NCBI RefSeq assembly: GCF_001870735.1
Contig: NZ_MORL01000018.1
Span: 1,802-65,801, forward strand
Direction of reading: 5' to 3'
DNA from: Arsenicibacter rosenii
GTDB lineage: Bacteria; Bacteroidota; Bacteroidia; Cytophagales; Spirosomataceae
DNA length: 64,000 nt
In this document: positions 17,197-26,120 of the stretch, piece after piece
Layout of the letters: each line of letters starts with the position of its first letter
Numbering within the stretch: position 1 is the stretch's first letter
Made by a program: the position numbers and the translations under genes
The notes under the pieces: model-generated
The model's database searches: none
Seen by the model: only the letters and a program-made list of their open reading frames with translations
Told to the model about the DNA's origin: nothing

Positions 17197-17807
17197 GTCA
17201 GCTGCCGTTCAATGGTGTATAATTCCTTGCGGTAGCCTTCCAGCCGCTCCGCCAGCTCCGCTTTTCGTTTTTCCGAAGTGGCCCGTATAATCTGACGGGG
17301 CAACCGGGAGCAGTACGTGCGCAGCGTATTGCGCCGGGCAATCAGCTCGGCATCGGTAAGCTGACTGACGACGACGTCTTCATCGGGCATATACCCGTGG
17401 GCGTGAAAGAAATCCTTCTTTCCGTAGATACCGTCCAGCTCTGCGGTAATATCCAGCACGCGGAAGGCTTTTTCCCGCAATGCGTCGCCCTGCGAAGTGC
17501 CGCTCAGCCACAGGCTGCGCATCTGCTCCTTAAGCACTACGCGCTCATCCATCAGCCGGCCCGCACCGGCCAGCTCCTCTTTCAGGTGATCCGGATAGGC
17601 GGACTTTTTCGCCTTCAGCTCCGACTCCAGCTGGTCATGGCGGGCCTTCAGCGCCTGGTGGAGTTTGGTCCGGTTGTAGTCGTCGGCGCCCTTCATCAGC
17701 ATAGTCAGCAGAAAACCCCTGCCGATGAGCTTTTCGTAGAGCAGTACGCCCTGATCGTAGCCAGGGGTGGCCAGCCAGTCAGCCAGCAGGGACAGTTCGT
17801 TTTCCAT
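17193..17807 (-). CDS. Helical phage protein of unknown function
   Basis: A 204-residue protein with long amphipathic helices (KARHDQLESELKAKKSAYPDH, RKAELAERLEGYRKELYTIE) that probably form coiled coils. It opens the packaging operon just after a strong terminator and overlaps the PLD-like gene by four bases. No recognised family. Confidence 0.6.
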   Translation of the reverse strand: MENELSLLADWLATPGYDQGVLLYEKLIGRGFLLTMLMKGADDYNRTKLHQALKARHDQLESELKAKKSAYPDHLKEELAGAGRLMDERVVLKEQMRSLWLSGTSQGDALREKAFRVLDITAELDGIYGKKDFFHAHGYMPDEDVVVSQLTDAELIARRNTLRTYCSRLPRQIIRATSEKRKAELAERLEGYRKELYTIERQLT

Positions 17808-17808
17808 C

Positions 17809-17847
17809 TAAAAAAAGAAAGAGGCCCGGCAGCAGCCAGGCCTCTTT
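17809..17847 (-). terminator. Strong rho-independent terminator between capsid and packaging operons
   Basis: On the minus strand AAAGAGGCC-TGGC-TGCT-GCCG-GGCCTCTTT is followed by CTTTTTTT. It is placed after the 17876 gene, so it ends the capsid transcript before the packaging genes. Confidence 0.85.
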
Positions 17848-17875
17848 GCCGGTTTATCGTGAAACACACACGTTA

Positions 17876-18109
17876 CTAAACTTTCAGATACGGTACCTGC
17901 TCCGGAAACCCGAGCAGGTAATTCAGCTCATCAGCCGTGAGCTGCTTGAGATCATACGACCGGCCGCCGAAGTCAATCACGACCGGACCGGTGATATCCA
18001 GACCGATGATCGCATAGGCCTGCGTGCCGGTTTCGCCTGTGGCCGTATATTGTACTCCTTCCGGAGCCGGCTCATCAGGCAGCTGCTGTGAGCGGGACCG
18101 CTGCCGCAT
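17876..18109 (-). CDS. Small protein at the end of the capsid operon
   Basis: A 77-residue protein with a basic start and a beta-rich middle (AYAIIGLDITGPVVIDFGG) followed by LKQLTADELNYLLGF. It overlaps the upstream structural gene by 35 bases and ends before the strong terminator. No family recognised; a decoration or completion role is possible from place only. Confidence 0.5.
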   Translation of the reverse strand: MRQRSRSQQLPDEPAPEGVQYTATGETGTQAYAIIGLDITGPVVIDFGGRSYDLKQLTADELNYLLGFPEQVPYLKV

Positions 18110-18599
18110 AGATCAGGATGTTTGGCTGGTAACTCATCACCGTCAGCTCGGAGCCTTTGCCACGGCCCGACACCAGACCCGTTTTGGGTAGTCCCATCAC
18201 GTAGGCAAAGAACTTATCGGTACCGATCTGAATCATTTTGCCGTCCGGCAGCGGCACGATGAATACAAACTTGTCGTTTTTAGCATCGTTGATGAACTGC
18301 ACCCAGTCTTCAGTCAGGCCCGGATAGAACATTTTAAGTTCGGGTTTGAATGACTTGCCGTCAAACTCCCCGACTTCACCGTAATCGAGTTGAGACGTAT
18401 CCAGCGTTGTGTACAGCTGATAAAATTTCTTGCCGGTCTTCATCACAAACGGCTGGGTGTGCACGTAGGGATTGGTGGCATTCTGGGCCGGTGCCGCATA
18501 GGTCTGGATCTCGCTGACTTTTGCGTAGTAGACGATCTGCGCCGTGCCGCCCATGTTGTTTTCGGTCCCGTCCGGACCGAGTAAATCTTTATAGGCCAT
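18075..18599 (-). CDS. Phage structural protein, likely tail- or head-associated
   Basis: A 174-residue protein (MAYKDLLGPDGTENNMGGTA start) with a high proportion of beta-strand-like segments (DKFVFIVPLPDGKMIQIGTD) and no signal peptide or membrane segment. It lies two genes after the major capsid protein. Its style resembles tail-tube or decoration proteins of Bacteroidota phages. There is no diagnostic motif; the structural call is from context. Confidence 0.55.
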   Translation of the reverse strand: MAYKDLLGPDGTENNMGGTAQIVYYAKVSEIQTYAAPAQNATNPYVHTQPFVMKTGKKFYQLYTTLDTSQLDYGEVGEFDGKSFKPELKMFYPGLTEDWVQFINDAKNDKFVFIVPLPDGKMIQIGTDKFFAYVMGLPKTGLVSGRGKGSELTVMSYQPNILIYAAAVPLTAAA

Positions 18600-18660
18600 T
18601 GTCGTAAAAAAAATGGTGTTGGATATAGCGTTTCTGCGTCCTGAATACTGTGAGGGTCGT

Positions 18661-19095
18661 TTAGTCTACCGGTTTCAGATCACCCACCCCTTCGCTGATC
18701 AGCTCGCGGGCCAGCTTCGTGTTTTCCTGCAGCTTTTCAAACGTCACAATCTCACCCTTCCAGCGGAACTCCGAAACAAACTCGTAGTCCGTGGCGTCGA
18801 TGGTCAGTATCTTCTTTTTGGCAGTTTCTCCGGGCCCTTTGGCAGCTGCTTTCTTGAGCTCTTCAATCATTGCGCCGGCCTGGTCAAGGTCCGTTTCAAT
18901 GTCAGCGATGGTTGCCGCCTGCGCCGTGATCTGCTTTTCGGCATCCTTCAGCTTTACCTTGTGCTCGTCGAGCTGCTTTGTGGTCTCGGCAAGTTTGGCC
19001 TTTGTAGCGTTATGGGCCTTTGTAGCGGCCTCCAGACCGCTCTCCAGTGTTTTGACCTGTGCTTCCAGCCCGGCCACTTTTTCCTCCTGGGTCAT
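18661..19095 (-). CDS. Coiled-coil phage structural accessory
   Basis: A 144-residue protein whose first ~95 residues are an uninterrupted coiled coil (VAGLEAQVKTLESGLEAATK and following heptads), ending in a small globular domain (ILTIDATDYEFVSEFRWKGE). It lies directly after the capsid gene. A helical rod plus a small head would suit a capsid cementing or scaffolding-like factor; the scaffold proper seems to be the C-terminal part of the protease gene. No family recognised. Confidence 0.6.
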   Translation of the reverse strand: MTQEEKVAGLEAQVKTLESGLEAATKAHNATKAKLAETTKQLDEHKVKLKDAEKQITAQAATIADIETDLDQAGAMIEELKKAAAKGPGETAKKKILTIDATDYEFVSEFRWKGEIVTFEKLQENTKLARELISEGVGDLKPVD

Positions 19096-19179
19096 GTGTT
19101 TTTTCAGAAAATCCGGACACCGGTAGCGGTGTCCGGACAGATGATGACAATAAATTAGCTAACTCATTACCGGCCGGGC

Positions 19180-20259
19180 CTACGCCTGGTCGTTCAGGTA
19201 GAGCGTTGACAGGTCAGCGATCTGACTGGCAATGATCATCTTGTAGATGTAGTTCGCCCCGTGCAGGGTCTCAATCATTTTTCCGATCGAGTCCATATCC
19301 GAGGTCACATCCGTACCGAAATACAGGTTTTCCTTCTGGGTACCGATCAGCCGCTGCGAGCCGTTCATCCAGGTTACCGGCTTCAGCACCCACTTGTTGG
19401 CCGAACCGAAAATGTACAGACTGACGGAGCCGGGCACCTGGAACATGCTCGTACCGTTCTTGAACTTCTCGGCCAGTGCCAGCTGGTATTTGCCCATTAC
19501 GTTATAGCTGCAGTAGATCGTACCGCCCAGCTTCTGGTGGGCCGGCAGCATCGACATGTAGAAGCCCGTTACCTTGTCGTAGCAGTTGGTTTCCGTCAGC
19601 AGACCGGTAGCAATCTTATTGGCAGCCGGCAGGTTGGCGTACTCGGCATTGATGATCGTTCCCAGACCGTCACCCAGACACTTGCCGTTGATGTTGACCC
19701 ACTTTTCCGGGTTAGCCGTCGGCGACTGGTTTGCCGTTGCAGAAGCCGTACACTCAAAGAAGTCGGTACCGAAGGCAACGCGCTGACCGGCCGTGTACGA
19801 GTTACCGGCCACGTAGTCGGCAATCGCCTCGGGATCGACCGACAGGTAGAACTCGTCGTTGATCTCGGCGCTGAGCGTTTTCTGCTGTTCATCCCAGAAA
19901 TACTGGGCAAAGCCGCCGGGATAGGTCGGGGCATTGGCCGCCAGGCCTTCACTGAGGAAGGTCTTGCGCAGCTCTTCCGGAAGGACCTCGATGATTTTCA
20001 TCGATGTGCGCGGCACGATGGTCCGCTTGCTCCACGTACCGGCCTGACCCGATGCCCGGTTGACACTGGAGTCGTAGGGCCGCAGGCCTTTTTTGCCGGT
20101 ATACTTTGGCAGCACGCGCGGGGCGCGCAGGTTACGCAAAACCGTTAAATCCTGTACAACATCCAGACTATTGACAATACTGGTAATAATCTGCGAACGA
20201 TACTGGCCGGCGTAGTTGTTAATCGCGGTGATGTCGTTCACCGCTGTTACTTTTCCCAT
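19180..20259 (-). CDS. Major capsid protein with CBM5/12-like insertion
   Basis: A 359-residue protein directly after the protease/scaffold gene. Segments such as RTSMKIIEVLPEELRKTFL, the DGLGTIINAEY helix and a C-terminal 'WKN..ENLYFGTD' type strand fit an HK97-like capsid protein of Bacteroidota phages. Residues about 148-190 (19690-19818) interrupt the fold with the pattern Y-T-A-G-Q-R-V...F-F-E-C...S-P-T-A-N-P-E-K-W, which resembles the small three-stranded chitin-binding domain CBM5/12. This would place a carbohydrate-binding-type module on the capsid surface. The capsid identity is well supported by synteny; the insert assignment is by motif reading. Confidence 0.8.
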   Translation of the reverse strand: MGKVTAVNDITAINNYAGQYRSQIITSIVNSLDVVQDLTVLRNLRAPRVLPKYTGKKGLRPYDSSVNRASGQAGTWSKRTIVPRTSMKIIEVLPEELRKTFLSEGLAANAPTYPGGFAQYFWDEQQKTLSAEINDEFYLSVDPEAIADYVAGNSYTAGQRVAFGTDFFECTASATANQSPTANPEKWVNINGKCLGDGLGTIINAEYANLPAANKIATGLLTETNCYDKVTGFYMSMLPAHQKLGGTIYCSYNVMGKYQLALAEKFKNGTSMFQVPGSVSLYIFGSANKWVLKPVTWMNGSQRLIGTQKENLYFGTDVTSDMDSIGKMIETLHGANYIYKMIIASQIADLSTLYLNDQA

Positions 20260-20316
20260 GGGGTGTAGATGAATGGTTTAAAAATGGTATGGATACAGTC
20301 TGGTTCAGCTGTCTGA

Positions 20317-21723
20317 TCAGGCCTTGCCCTTCAGTCTCTGCAATTCCCGGTCGGTTTCCGAGATAAAGGTTTCCTGATCACCGACTGTTGATTGCTCCTC
20401 TGTCTTGCCGTCACCGGATGCTTCCGCGCCCGGCAGTTTGGCATACTTTTCAGCATTAGCCTTGTGGGTGTCCCGTTCGGTGGTCAGCGTCGTTACCTGA
20501 CCTTCCAGCGTCGTCACTTTCGCGTTCAGGGCATTTACCTGGCCCTGAAGTGTACCTGCGTCGTCAATCTCTTTCTGACTCACAACGGCCACATTATAGC
20601 CCTGCTCCGCCATTTCCTGATTGATTGCCTTCACATGTGCTTCTGTGATATCGGCGGCAGCCAGCCCGTGAATAGCGGCCAGGCTTTTGAATTTTACATA
20701 ACCTAACATATCTGTATTTTGAGATTGAGACGTGGTTGGGGCGGCTGAGCCGCTTTGGGGGGCAACGGTTACCGTTGCGCCGGACGAACCTTCCTGCCGG
20801 GCGGCATGCAGTTCCTGTACTTTTGCGATCGCGGTATCCAGATTACCGAATCCGTCGATCAGACCGAGTTCAATGGCCTTTGCCGCGTAAAAGACTTTTC
20901 CGGTGAACGGATCGCCGGCTTTCAGATTCAGCCGCTCGCCACGGCCTTCGGTTACCGCCTCACGAAACATCGTTGCGGCGTAATCCAGATCTTCCTCCAG
21001 CAGTTTGGTATCACCTTTCAGGGCATCCTTGTAGGGCTTGTTCTTATCGGGCGACAGGGTGGAATAGACGGCTATTTCCTTAATACCGTCCTGCTCCAGC
21101 TGTTTGGTGTTATCCCGCAGGCGGACAAATACCCCGATGGAGCCGACCTGATCGGTTTTCTGAGTGGCATAGATGTAATCCGATCCGCAGAACGCCCACA
21201 CACCGGCCGAGCAGGCCATGCCCTCATTGATTACCGTCACAAACGGCTTGGCCGGATCGCGTACCGCATCATACAGCGTCGGCGTGCCGTTAAGCTGACC
21301 GCCCGGCGTGTCGACCAGGGCAATTCCTCCGATAATAGCCGGGTGCGCGTATGCCTTGCGGATGAGCTGTGCATATTCTTCGGTACCGATCGTGCAGCAG
21401 TTAGACTCCTTCATGATCGGCCCGCGCACATCCAGGATCAGGATTGAACCTTCGGGGAGTTCAGGATCGTCGATGCTGTATCGCGTAGCAGTTCCGGCAC
21501 TCCCGGAATCGCTGCCAGCACGGAGGCAGAAGGCATGCGGCGGCGGACCGCTTTCTTCTTCGGTGTCGGAGTCGTCTGATTGTTCACTGGCCAGAATGGT
21601 TCTGAGGTCTAATTGACCGTTAAAATATGCGTCAACCTGCGGCATGTACTGCCCCGCATACGTGGGCTCAATGGCCCACGTATGGCGGAGCAGTGCAGAG
21701 ATAGTACGGAATTGCCGGTTCAT
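20317..21723 (-). CDS. Prohead protease (S49/SppA-like) fused to scaffold
   Basis: A 468-residue protein. Residues ~90-320 are an S49 serine peptidase with DTPGG (138-142), the catalytic serine in ACSAG (S172) and a VGSIGV strand after the basic QKTDQ. This cleaves scaffold and capsid N-termini during prohead maturation. Residues 339-468 form a separate acidic, coiled-coil region with LQGQVNALNAKVTTLEGQ typical of scaffolds. An in-frame ATG (M339, at 20709) follows an A-rich stretch, so a separate scaffold might be made from an internal start, as in lambda C/Nu3. It lies just upstream of the capsid gene. Confidence 0.85.
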   Translation of the reverse strand: MNRQFRTISALLRHTWAIEPTYAGQYMPQVDAYFNGQLDLRTILASEQSDDSDTEEESGPPPHAFCLRAGSDSGSAGTATRYSIDDPELPEGSILILDVRGPIMKESNCCTIGTEEYAQLIRKAYAHPAIIGGIALVDTPGGQLNGTPTLYDAVRDPAKPFVTVINEGMACSAGVWAFCGSDYIYATQKTDQVGSIGVFVRLRDNTKQLEQDGIKEIAVYSTLSPDKNKPYKDALKGDTKLLEEDLDYAATMFREAVTEGRGERLNLKAGDPFTGKVFYAAKAIELGLIDGFGNLDTAIAKVQELHAARQEGSSGATVTVAPQSGSAAPTTSQSQNTDMLGYVKFKSLAAIHGLAAADITEAHVKAINQEMAEQGYNVAVVSQKEIDDAGTLQGQVNALNAKVTTLEGQVTTLTTERDTHKANAEKYAKLPGAEASGDGKTEEQSTVGDQETFISETDRELQRLKGKA

Positions 21724-21789
21724 GGGGTGAAAATTCCCGAAAACACCCCTGAACCGACGGGCCTGGTTCTGCCATACTTTCGGTGGCGA

Positions 21790-22260
21790 TCAGATAATGA
21801 CCGGCGCCGGTGTAGTCGTGCTGCCCGACAGGGTAATGCTGTAACCCCTGCGGTCGGGAACGGCGCTGCCGGTATTGAAGGCCGATTTCAGCGAGAGCGG
21901 TTCGATAATTGTCCCTACGCGCCGGTAAATGCCGGCCTGATCGTAGATCTGCGCAACGAACCGGTAATTAGCCCAGCGGAACAGCTCCCGCCGGTAGGCG
22001 GCATTGTCAGACGGCAGAAACAGGGAGATTTTCGGCATCCAGACGGGGCCGTTGTCCGTCTCGTCTTCCGGCTCCTCGAAGCCCGGCGTATTGGCCGTCG
22101 AATAAATGGTAAACCAGCGGTAGCCCTGCCGGAAGGAAACGGCGGCGCTGACCTGCCCGTCGGCCGCTGCGGGGAAGGACGCAAAGCCAAAAGTCGGGCA
22201 TACCTGAACGCTGACCAGGCTGCCCGGATTATCGGTGTTGGAATAAAGAAGATCCTGCAT
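21790..22260 (-). CDS. Phage structural or assembly protein of unknown function
   Basis: A 156-residue beta-rich protein (MQDLLYSNTDNPGSLVSVQV start; PKISLFLPSDNAAYRRELFR in the middle). It lies upstream of the protease gene, transcribed the same way. No recognisable domain. Composition and context suggest a virion or tail accessory. Confidence 0.55.
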   Translation of the reverse strand: MQDLLYSNTDNPGSLVSVQVCPTFGFASFPAAADGQVSAAVSFRQGYRWFTIYSTANTPGFEEPEDETDNGPVWMPKISLFLPSDNAAYRRELFRWANYRFVAQIYDQAGIYRRVGTIIEPLSLKSAFNTGSAVPDRRGYSITLSGSTTTPAPVII

Positions 22261-22284
22261 AGGGCGAAGCTATCGCCGCCAGGC

Positions 22285-22821
22285 TCAGGAAAACGGGCCG
22301 GGTTCCGGCATTTGCGGCACGGTCGCTGAAAAGGCGTGCTGCACCCCGCTGCGGACCCGCTTGTAGATGTGCATCAGGCTGTCTTCCGTGACGTCGTCTT
22401 CCGAGAGATCGTAGCGGTCCACCCAGGCGCGCAGCACTTCCGCATCGGACTGACACCGCCGGTCATTAGCGGCCAGCAGCTGCACCAGTTCATTGTGCAT
22501 GCTGTGCAGCACCAGCCGGTTAAAAATACCTGCCTCCAGCTGATTGAGCAGCAGGTTGCGCCGGGTATGATGACGGCCGGCTATCAGTACGTGCAGTTTG
22601 TCGCTGTACTGCGCCTCGAAGTAAATCCGGCGGTGATCGCGCTGATGGCGGCCGACCACTACGGTAGTTTTTTCGATCTGACAGAGCGCCCACAGAATCG
22701 AGCCGAACGGGGGATTGTCCACGTGGGCGACAAGGGGATTACCCTCCAGTTTTACGCTGAGAAATTTACGCACGCGCGGCAATACGGGTACCGTGTAGTG
22801 CAGGGAAGTATTAGCTGTCAT
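22285..22821 (-). CDS. Phage protein of unknown function, head of capsid operon
   Basis: A 178-residue protein. The N-terminal half is basic and His/Arg-rich (GRHQRDHRRIYFEAQY, IAGRHHTRRNLLLNQLE) and the C-terminal half helical and acidic (YDLSEDDVTEDSLMHIYKRV). The basic half may bind nucleic acid. It is the first gene of the structural transcript; the 260 bases upstream contain the promoter region shared with the FnIII cargo. No family recognised. Confidence 0.55.
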   Translation of the reverse strand: MTANTSLHYTVPVLPRVRKFLSVKLEGNPLVAHVDNPPFGSILWALCQIEKTTVVVGRHQRDHRRIYFEAQYSDKLHVLIAGRHHTRRNLLLNQLEAGIFNRLVLHSMHNELVQLLAANDRRCQSDAEVLRAWVDRYDLSEDDVTEDSLMHIYKRVRSGVQHAFSATVPQMPEPGPFS

Positions 22822-23021
22822 GAATGGGGAATATAGTCATAATATAACGAAAACAGCCGGCACTTCCAATGTGTTCGCGTACAGATTACACAAATAACGC
22901 GCCAGTGGTACCGGCAATCCTGCATTTTATCAAACCGAACTGTACCATGCAGTTTACTCAGCTACCGGCTCTTGTCACAGTTGCAAACAGCTTTAACCAA
23001 TATATTAGCAGGATTTTCACT

Positions 23022-23029
23022 TACTTTTG
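23022..23029 (+). promoter_or_regulatory. Bacteroidota-type -7 box for the FnIII cargo gene
   Basis: TACTTTTG is an exact TAnnTTTG match, which would start transcription about 45 bases upstream of the ATG. No good -33 element is present at 19-21 bases, so strength is uncertain. Confidence 0.45.
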
Positions 23030-23081
23030 CAGGATTTTTCAATTCAATTCCACTCGTAAACACATCCAATAATTCCGGTTT

Positions 23082-25691
23082 ATGCATTCACAACCAGTTA
23101 CTATCTCATTAAAGCATCATCTACTCATCCGCTTTTTCCACCTGAATGCCTTTTTGCTACTACTGATCACTTATCCGCTTTTGGGACAAACCCAACAGGT
23201 TATTTCCGGAACTGACAACCCTTCGCTTTACGAAAAAGCATCCGTCAGTTCTATTAGTGATCATAGCACGTTCAGTAGTACTACTACTCCAAATAATTTA
23301 ACAGATGATAGCCTGCAGGCTGAAACTGCTTTTTTGGCCTGTGGAATACCAACAGGCTTGTCAGAAGATGTTGGCTCCTACAAGGCAACTGTTAAATGGT
23401 TTCATATATATAATACCGGAGATTATAATTTGCGGTGGAGAGCCGTCGGGGCAACTGACTGGCAAACAGCAACGAACATTTGCTGTACAGCGTTTACGCT
23501 TGAGAACCTGGAGAAAGGGCGTACTTATGAATGGCAAATCCAGAAAAATTGCAACAACGGTACGTTTTCAGATTTCACTCCGTCAAGACAATTTACAACA
23601 ACCTGCAGCGCGACAAACATAATTTACGGAGAATCACCTACAAGTAATACTATTAAACTACAATGGACAGGGAGCAGGTATTATACCTATAACCTTCGCT
23701 ATAGGCCCACCACCAGCCCGTCAAACTGGACAGTCATAACTGGTATTGAGGCCCCTGATCTGGAGAATGTATATACACTCAACAAACTTACAGGTTATAC
23801 TAATTATGAGATTCAGCTACAGACTGCCTGCGACCGGAATGATGTTTCTACATTTACATCCAGTTATACTACGACTACGTCTTGCCGTATACCCAGTTTA
23901 TTAGAGGTTTCATCATCTTTAAATCAGGCAACCTTTAACTGGATAGCAGAACCGGATGTAAAGTATTCATTATTTTATCGGTCCGGCAACAGTGCTCCCT
24001 TTCTATCTATCAGCAATTTAACTACATCGCCATTTAACCTGACAGGCCTATCGCCTAATCAGGCGTATCAAAGTTTCATTCAAATCAATTGCTCAGATGG
24101 TTCTTCATCAATAACTAACTTTATAAACTTCTCAACCATCTGTACTGCGCCAAAGTACGGATATCAAAAAAAAACATTCGTGATAGCCTGGCAGTCCTTA
24201 GGAAGTGGCCTGCTATACGAAGTGCAGTATCGTCAGTCAGGGCAAAGCACCTGGACCAATAGCATGACAACTACAGTAGCAGAAACAACCCTTCCCGGCG
24301 TTAACCCAAACACGCAGTATGAGTGGCGTGTCAGAGTACAATGTAACAGTCAGACTTCATCAGATTGGTCTCCGATCTTTACCATGCGAACCGGTTCATG
24401 TAATCCTCCTGTAAGCCTGAATTATTATTCCGTTGAAGGTGGTGCCGCGATTTTGGACTGGAACAGATGGGAAGATGAAAAGTACATACTGCAATGGCGA
24501 TCTCAGGGCCAGTCGGAGTGGGTTACTGATACTATAGAGGGTGACCATTATTACCTGACAGGCTTAATGGCTGGTAAGACCTATGAATGGCGTGTAGCAT
24601 CTCGTTGTGGACGGGACATGATTTCTGACTTTTCCACCATTCAAACGTTTATTACAGAATGTTCTAATAAGTTTTTTTTCAGCGGCATCTCTTATGCTAC
24701 TAATACTGATGCCGAAATATACTGGTCAGGTCTTCCCGGGGTTAAGTATCAAATCTCATGGCGCAAACTTGGTACAACCGACTGGAATGTATCAAAGTAC
24801 GTATCACCGGGTTATACAGGTAAAGCTTTTTATAAACTCTCAGGTCTCTCTCCGTATACAATTTATGACGCAAAGGTTCAGGCATTTTGCTCTGATGGCA
24901 GTACTTCATCCTTCTCAGATACACAAACATTTTTAACACAATGCGGCTACATTGGATATTTAAGTGAAGTAATTAAAACGCCTACAAGTGTAGGTGTAAG
25001 GTGGGGAGGCCCGGAAACAGGAACAAGTTACACTATTCGATGGGCAGAGTTCAATCAGCCCTGGCAAGGCAGTGCAACTGTTAATACCAATAGATATACA
25101 ATCAAAGGACTTAAGCCATTCCGGACATATCAGGTAGAAGTTAAGTCTAACTGCCCAGGCGCTCAAAACTTTTTCAGTGTAGTTAGTACCAATACTCAGT
25201 GCGGCTTTATTTGGCCTGACAATACAATCAGCTCACTGTCATCTACCTCATTAGCTATGACCCTTAGCGATAGTGCCATAGGCTTTGATACAAAAATTTA
25301 TTATTTATCATTAAATCGCTCACGATCTGACGCACAATCGATATCTATCAAAAAAGCACCCACGGCCAGCATGTCCGGCTTAACCCCAAATGATATGTAT
25401 ATGGTCCAGCTACTCCCTGACAGATCCGATTGCCAGGAAGTTCAAAGTATCGTTTATGTGCTGCCTCCTTCCTTAACCCGTTCTGCAACCATTTACTCGG
25501 TTACCAACGGTAACTGGGATAATCCCGATACCTGGTCAGCCCGCAGAATACCGGATAAAACAGATACTGTCGGCATACGCCATACGGTCACAATACCGGA
25601 CAACACCACGGGAACGGCAGAGTACATTATGTATTATAAAGCCGGCAGAATCATTCAGAAATCCGGTGCCCGGCTACAAACCGGATATTAA
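23082..25691 (+). CDS. Secreted multi-FnIII protein (prophage cargo)
   Basis: An 869-residue protein with a signal peptide (FLLLLITYPLLGQTQQ, about residues 27-38). It then carries about eight fibronectin type III-like repeats, recognisable by 'W....Y..QYR..G...W', 'L.GL.P.T.YEW.V...C' and a closing '..F.T.C', from residue ~85 to ~790. The C-terminus has a GNWDNPDTWSARRIPDKTD segment like those that close Cytophagales surface proteins. Codon use is AT-richer than the phage genes, and it is on the opposite strand, with its own -7 box and a convergent hairpin. Likely extracellular and a lysogenic-conversion gene. Function unknown. Confidence 0.85.
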   Translation: MHSQPVTISLKHHLLIRFFHLNAFLLLLITYPLLGQTQQVISGTDNPSLYEKASVSSISDHSTFSSTTTPNNLTDDSLQAETAFLACGIPTGLSEDVGSYKATVKWFHIYNTGDYNLRWRAVGATDWQTATNICCTAFTLENLEKGRTYEWQIQKNCNNGTFSDFTPSRQFTTTCSATNIIYGESPTSNTIKLQWTGSRYYTYNLRYRPTTSPSNWTVITGIEAPDLENVYTLNKLTGYTNYEIQLQTACDRNDVSTFTSSYTTTTSCRIPSLLEVSSSLNQATFNWIAEPDVKYSLFYRSGNSAPFLSISNLTTSPFNLTGLSPNQAYQSFIQINCSDGSSSITNFINFSTICTAPKYGYQKKTFVIAWQSLGSGLLYEVQYRQSGQSTWTNSMTTTVAETTLPGVNPNTQYEWRVRVQCNSQTSSDWSPIFTMRTGSCNPPVSLNYYSVEGGAAILDWNRWEDEKYILQWRSQGQSEWVTDTIEGDHYYLTGLMAGKTYEWRVASRCGRDMISDFSTIQTFITECSNKFFFSGISYATNTDAEIYWSGLPGVKYQISWRKLGTTDWNVSKYVSPGYTGKAFYKLSGLSPYTIYDAKVQAFCSDGSTSSFSDTQTFLTQCGYIGYLSEVIKTPTSVGVRWGGPETGTSYTIRWAEFNQPWQGSATVNTNRYTIKGLKPFRTYQVEVKSNCPGAQNFFSVVSTNTQCGFIWPDNTISSLSSTSLAMTLSDSAIGFDTKIYYLSLNRSRSDAQSISIKKAPTASMSGLTPNDMYMVQLLPDRSDCQEVQSIVYVLPPSLTRSATIYSVTNGNWDNPDTWSARRIPDKTDTVGIRHTVTIPDNTTGTAEYIMYYKAGRIIQKSGARLQTGY

Positions 25692-25694
25692 GTA

Positions 25695-25738
25695 ATACTT
25701 TCCTGAAGCCGTTTTGTATAACGGCTTCAGGAAAGTAT
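25695..25738. terminator. Perfect 19-bp hairpin, convergent terminator
   Basis: ATACTTTCCTGAAGCCGTT and its exact complement with a 6-base loop, three bases after the FnIII gene stop and before the end of the minus-strand early operon. Symmetric, so likely serves both strands. Confidence 0.75.
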
Positions 25739-25760
25739 GCTTTGTTAGTCCGGCACTACT

Positions 25761-26120
25761 TTACCTGCTGGCGGTACTTTCCTTATGCACTCTTTTAGGT
25801 AGCGCGGGAAATACCCGTTCAATGGCGCGGGCAGCTTCAGCCGGCGTGGCGTAGGCCCTTGTTTTGTAGCAGACTACCGTATCAGTCAGCCCAGCTGAAT
25901 TCGCCCGGTAGCTGATGAGTACACCGTGAAATCTGTCATCGATGATAAATACCGCATGGTCGCACTTATTCAGACCGTGATAAACCACTGTCCGGGTAGA
26001 TGACAGAATCCACAGGATCAGCATCAGACAGATCAGGATAATTACGATCAGAATAACCGGGTGCTCGATGGCCATCGGGTGACCATAGCGTCTTTCGAAA
26101 AGAAAATGCTCTCTGATCAT
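25761..26120 (-). CDS. Single-pass membrane protein of the early operon
   Basis: 119 residues with one strong membrane segment (HPVILIVIILICLMLILWIL, about residues 20-40) and a soluble C-terminal domain with basic end. Its start overlaps the upstream stop by four bases (ATGA). It is the last gene of the early operon before the convergent hairpin. No recognised family. Confidence 0.6.
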   Translation of the reverse strand: MIREHFLFERRYGHPMAIEHPVILIVIILICLMLILWILSSTRTVVYHGLNKCDHAVFIIDDRFHGVLISYRANSAGLTDTVVCYKTRAYATPAEAARAIERVFPALPKRVHKESTASR

